Shown here piece after piece: positions 63,852 to 64,000 of a stretch of DNA of 64,000 nt. The translations under genes and the position numbers were made by a program. The notes under the pieces are model-generated. The model made no database searches. It was not told the origin of the DNA and was given only the letters and a program-made list of their open reading frames with translations. The stretch is from Flavobacteriaceae bacterium (GTDB lineage: Bacteria; Bacteroidota; Bacteroidia; Flavobacteriales; Flavobacteriaceae). Location: the NCBI GenBank assembly GCA_029243245.1, contig JAQWSK010000016.1:1-64000 (forward strand), in the 5' to 3' direction. Position 1 is the first letter of the stretch. Each line of letters opens with the position of its first letter.

Positions 63852-64000
63852 ATGAAATTAAACATTGCTCTTTTAGCTGGAGATGGAATTGGTCCTGAAA
63901 TTATTCACGAAGCAGTAAAAATATCAAATGCTATTGCTCAAAAATTTACCCATGAAATTAACTGGATATCTGGTCTTACAGGAGCTGCTGCAATTGACGC
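63852..64000 (+). CDS. leuB: 3-isopropylmalate dehydrogenase, 5' part
   Basis: Only the first 49 residues are inside the window: MKLNIALLAGDGIGPEIIHE, which is the typical LeuB N terminus. It starts 4 bases after the second synthase gene and completes the leu operon. Confidence 0.92.
   Translation, partial: MKLNIALLAGDGIGPEIIHEAVKISNAIAQKFTHEINWISGLTGAAAID

Overview
The window is an AT-rich, gene-dense chromosomal stretch from a member of the Bacteroidota, almost certainly a marine or aquatic Flavobacteriia-type genome. Evidence: family-specific genes (DUF4294, DUF4835, DUF6095, DUF6913-like and CAL67264-like proteins), the short Bacteroidota-type omega subunit, RprXY-like two-component proteins, repeated TAnnTTTG promoter -7 boxes, an almost complete lack of Shine-Dalgarno sequences, and the gene orders thrS-infC-rpmI-rplT, coaE-ybbR-fabI-recN-DUF4835-coaBC-rpoZ-bamD and nusB-DUF1573-yajC. 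I see no rRNA, tRNA, insertion sequence, prophage, CRISPR array or plasmid gene. No intergenic gap exceeds about 300 bases; the longest (47024-47307) holds a 58-residue membrane protein gene and two promoter-like boxes.

Layout. 1-1853: the 5' part of a repeat-domain lipoprotein (minus), a periplasmic dienelactone hydrolase and a Bax-inhibitor-1 membrane protein. 1873-11230: DUF4294, an M42 peptidase, pyrD, then the minus-strand run lon-cmk-nusB-DUF1573-yajC ending in a clear terminator, and a UMF1-type transporter. 11374-13942: two overlapping msrB genes, lpdA and a small membrane protein. 13944-17620: aroQ, xerD (with an in-frame stop at codon 5) and a two-component system. 17684-29821: one long minus-strand housekeeping block (CoA synthesis, fabI, recN, coaBC, rpoZ, bamD, dapA, ligA, prmC). 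29877-37183: ribD, a thioesterase, dnaA, a low-molecular-weight phosphatase, the dapF-GNAT-mltG run and a DegP-type protease. 37257-44038: trmD-rplS, icd, murQ-DUF6095, and thrS-infC-rpmI-rplT. 44102-53847: arsC, an outer-membrane beta-barrel receptor, fumC-GNAT, ettA with a small membrane protein, a CPBP protease, and a menI-like thioesterase followed by a prenyltransferase carrying an N-terminal PAS domain. 53900-64000: dnaK, panB-rluA, a large unrecognised helical protein, and the leucine operon leuA-leuC-leuD-leuA2-leuB (leuB cut by the window end).

Most genes are core metabolism and information processing. I found no clear new multi-gene defence or mobile system. The observations that most deserve a second look are the PAS-UbiA prenyltransferase fusion, the interrupted xerD start, the infC ATA start codon, a heptamer repeat making two five-codon mini-ORFs over the murQ start, a motif shared by the upstream regions of dnaK and lon, hairpins ahead of rplS and rplT, and the paired but chemically different MsrB enzymes.
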